A DNA stretch of 6,349 nucleotides from an uncultured Collinsella sp. (GTDB taxonomy: Bacteria > Actinomycetota > Coriobacteriia > Coriobacteriales > Coriobacteriaceae), in the NCBI GenBank assembly GCA_958346165.1, contig CATVQO010000084.1:1-6349 (forward strand). The letters are read 5' to 3'. The notes below the pieces were generated by a model. It ran no database searches, was not told the origin of the DNA, and saw only the letters and a list, made by a program, of their open reading frames with translations. The stretch's first letter is position 1. Each line of letters begins with the position of its first letter. Of this stretch, positions 5,026 through 6,349 are shown one piece after another. The position numbers and the translations under genes were made by a program.

Positions 5026-5736
5026 TTACCAGGGTGTTCTGGCTGTTGAAGACTCGATGGCTTCGTGGCGTTTGAGCTCGCGGCGCATGGTTTGTGAGTT
5101 GAGCCAAGCTGCTTGCCAGCCGCGGATGGGGTAGTGCGTCTGGTCGAGCTCAAACTGCGTATAGCCGCAGGCGTTGATGATCGTCGTTCCACACACATGC
5201 TGACGCTCGCGCTGAAAATCGCAACCGTAGCTTTGGTGCACATGCCCGTGCACCATGTAGTCGGGATTCCAGGATTCGAGTGCTGTGTTAAAACACTCGA
5301 ATCCTCGATGCGGCAGATCGTCCAGATCACCCATACCGGCGGCGGGTGCATGGGTAAGCAGAATGTCGCACCCGCCGACCATCCTAACCTTACGCGACAG
5401 CTTACGCATGCGCTTGGACATCTCGCGTTCGGTGTACATGTTGGCGCCGTCGCGATAACGCATGGACCCGCCAAGGCCCGCAATGCGAATCCCTCGGTAC
5501 GTGTACACGCTGTCCTCTACGCAGATACATCCACCCGGTGCATGACGTGCGTAGCGGTCATCGTGATTGCCGCGCACGTAGATGAGCGGTTTGTTGATGA
5601 CCGTAACCAAAAACTCAAGATAGTCCGGGTCCAGATCGCCGGCGGACAAAATCAGGTCGACTCCCTCAAAGCGTTCCTTGCGAAAGCACTCCCAAAGGCA
5701 TCGTTCTTCGGTATCGGCTATGGCAAGGATTTTCAT
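5026..5736 (-). CDS. Calcineurin-like metallophosphoesterase
   Basis: The 236-residue soluble protein has most metal-binding motifs of the calcineurin-like phosphoesterase fold: GD (33-34), GNHD (56-59), THAP (128-131) and HGHVH (163-167). It should be a two-metal hydrolase of a phosphoester; the substrate cannot be read from sequence. Motif I is D8-T-E10 where most family members have D-x-H, so one metal ligand is changed to Glu. No signal peptide or membrane segment is visible. Its ATG overlaps the stop of the upstream BMP-family gene (ATGA, 5736-5733), and no good ribosome binding site precedes it, which points to coupled translation. It converges on rplA. Confidence 0.88.
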   Translation of the reverse strand: MKILAIADTEERCLWECFRKERFEGVDLILSAGDLDPDYLEFLVTVINKPLIYVRGNHDDRYARHAPGGCICVEDSVYTYRGIRIAGLGGSMRYRDGANMYTEREMSKRMRKLSRKVRMVGGCDILLTHAPAAGMGDLDDLPHRGFECFNTALESWNPDYMVHGHVHQSYGCDFQRERQHVCGTTIINACGYTQFELDQTHYPIRGWQAAWLNSQTMRRELKRHEAIESSTARTPW

Positions 5737-6349
5737 AGGGCAGGGACTTTCGGCTCATCGTCGAGCTGCGGAATGGTGCCTACCACGTTGTCCGCCAGCC
5801 AATTCATCTCGACAATCTGCGTGCTCGGCAGCGGAGGGAAGCCTTCGATCTGTACCACGCCGTTCTGGCTGTGGAGCTCGCCGCCAAAGGGGTTGATGGA
5901 TCCCACAACAATGCCGTTGCGGAGCAACTGCACGAGTTTGCGCGTTTGGTAGGGTAGGCCCGGAGCGTAACGGATGTCGATAACGCCGGAGCTCATGCCA
6001 TACCAGTAGTTGACAGCGCGCACTTGGTTGTCGTCGCTGGTCTCGTCCCACGTGCCGTGAAGAAGGCTGCGAACGATGAGCTCGTAGTAACGGCCCCAGT
6101 TCCATACGGGCATGGCGATGCCGGTGACTTTGCCGTCGACCAAGCGGTGAAGCCCGTAGGCCGTTGGGTCTTCGAGCGACTTTGACATGTCAGCGCCGGT
6201 CATGACGCTTACGCCTTCGCGGCACATGGCTTCGGCAAGACCACCGGCGGGAACATCGCCCCAGGTGAGGATGACCTGCGCGCGCGGGTCGAGCAGCGAG
6301 GCGCCAATCGCAAAGGCGTTGATCTCGCTGAGTGCACCCGAGGCGAAGA
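5733..6349 (-). CDS. BMP/Med-family ABC-transporter substrate-binding protein, C-terminal part
   Basis: The last 204 residues are visible; the frame stays open to the right edge, so the N-terminus, including any lipoprotein signal, lies outside. The family (PnrA/Med/BmpA-like) binds nucleosides or related ligands outside the membrane for ABC import. Supporting segments are SEINAFAIGASLLDP near the visible start, VWNWGRYYELIV then LLHGTWDE in the middle, and GSINPFGGELHSQNG near the C-terminus, which match the family's G-x-x-x-x-F-x-G...G ending. An ATG at 6227 falls inside the conserved domain and is not the true start. It shares an ATGA overlap with the phosphoesterase. The ligand is not evident, and no permease or ATPase gene is in view. 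Confidence 0.85.
   Translation of the reverse strand, partial: FASGALSEINAFAIGASLLDPRAQVILTWGDVPAGGLAEAMCREGVSVMTGADMSKSLEDPTAYGLHRLVDGKVTGIAMPVWNWGRYYELIVRSLLHGTWDETSDDNQVRAVNYWYGMSSGVIDIRYAPGLPYQTRKLVQLLRNGIVVGSINPFGGELHSQNGVVQIEGFPPLPSTQIVEMNWLADNVVGTIPQLDDEPKVPAL

Noticed and set aside
5113..5952. 279-codon + strand frame opposite the phosphoesterase and BMP-family genes
   Set aside because: The - strand products have clear conserved motifs; this frame has none and no ribosome binding site.
6225..6227. ATG as the start of the BMP-family protein
   Set aside because: Conserved family sequence continues upstream in the same frame to the window edge without a stop.

Overview
The window is a GC-rich bacterial housekeeping locus, most likely from a member of the Coriobacteriia (Actinomycetota; Collinsella or a close relative). 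This placement is inference. It rests on the style of the proteins (EF-Tu, a 49-residue zinc-type L33, SecE with a long lysine-rich N-terminus), on the GC- and AAG/GAG-rich codon use, and on a GGGGACA-type palindrome that I associate with that group. No search was run.

Layout on the + strand. Bases 1-518 hold no convincing gene. They contain a five-copy inverted array of a short repeat (45-190), several perfect palindromes, and a strong sigma70-type promoter (427-456). That promoter heads a transcript with tRNA-Tyr(GTA), tRNA-Thr(GGT), tRNA-Met(CAT) and tuf (EF-Tu), closed by a strong terminator at 2081-2117. A second promoter (2258-2287) shares 17 of 18 bases with the first around its -35 box. 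It drives rpmG (L33) and tRNA-Trp(CCA), followed by a hairpin that may end or attenuate transcription. Then come secE-nusG (3-bp gap) and rplK-rplA. A structured rplK-rplA spacer carries a mimic of the 23S rRNA site bound by protein L1. The run ends at a strong, probably bidirectional terminator at 4937-4977; rplJ-rplL do not follow.

On the - strand, converging on rplA, lie a BMP/Med-family ABC-transporter substrate-binding protein (cut by the window's right edge) and a small metallophosphoesterase. The two overlap by ATGA. A perfect 33-bp palindrome sits 1 bp beyond the phosphoesterase stop codon.

The + strand genes belong together functionally: tRNAs and EF-Tu deliver aminoacyl-tRNA, L33/L11/L1 are 50S proteins, NusG couples transcription to translation, and SecE forms part of the export channel. 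The arrangement resembles the classic tRNA-tufB / secE-nusG / rplKA order of other bacteria. I see no new multi-gene system. The least explained elements are the 45-190 repeat array, the shared promoter element, the substituted metal-binding motif in the phosphoesterase, and the palindrome at 4992-5024.
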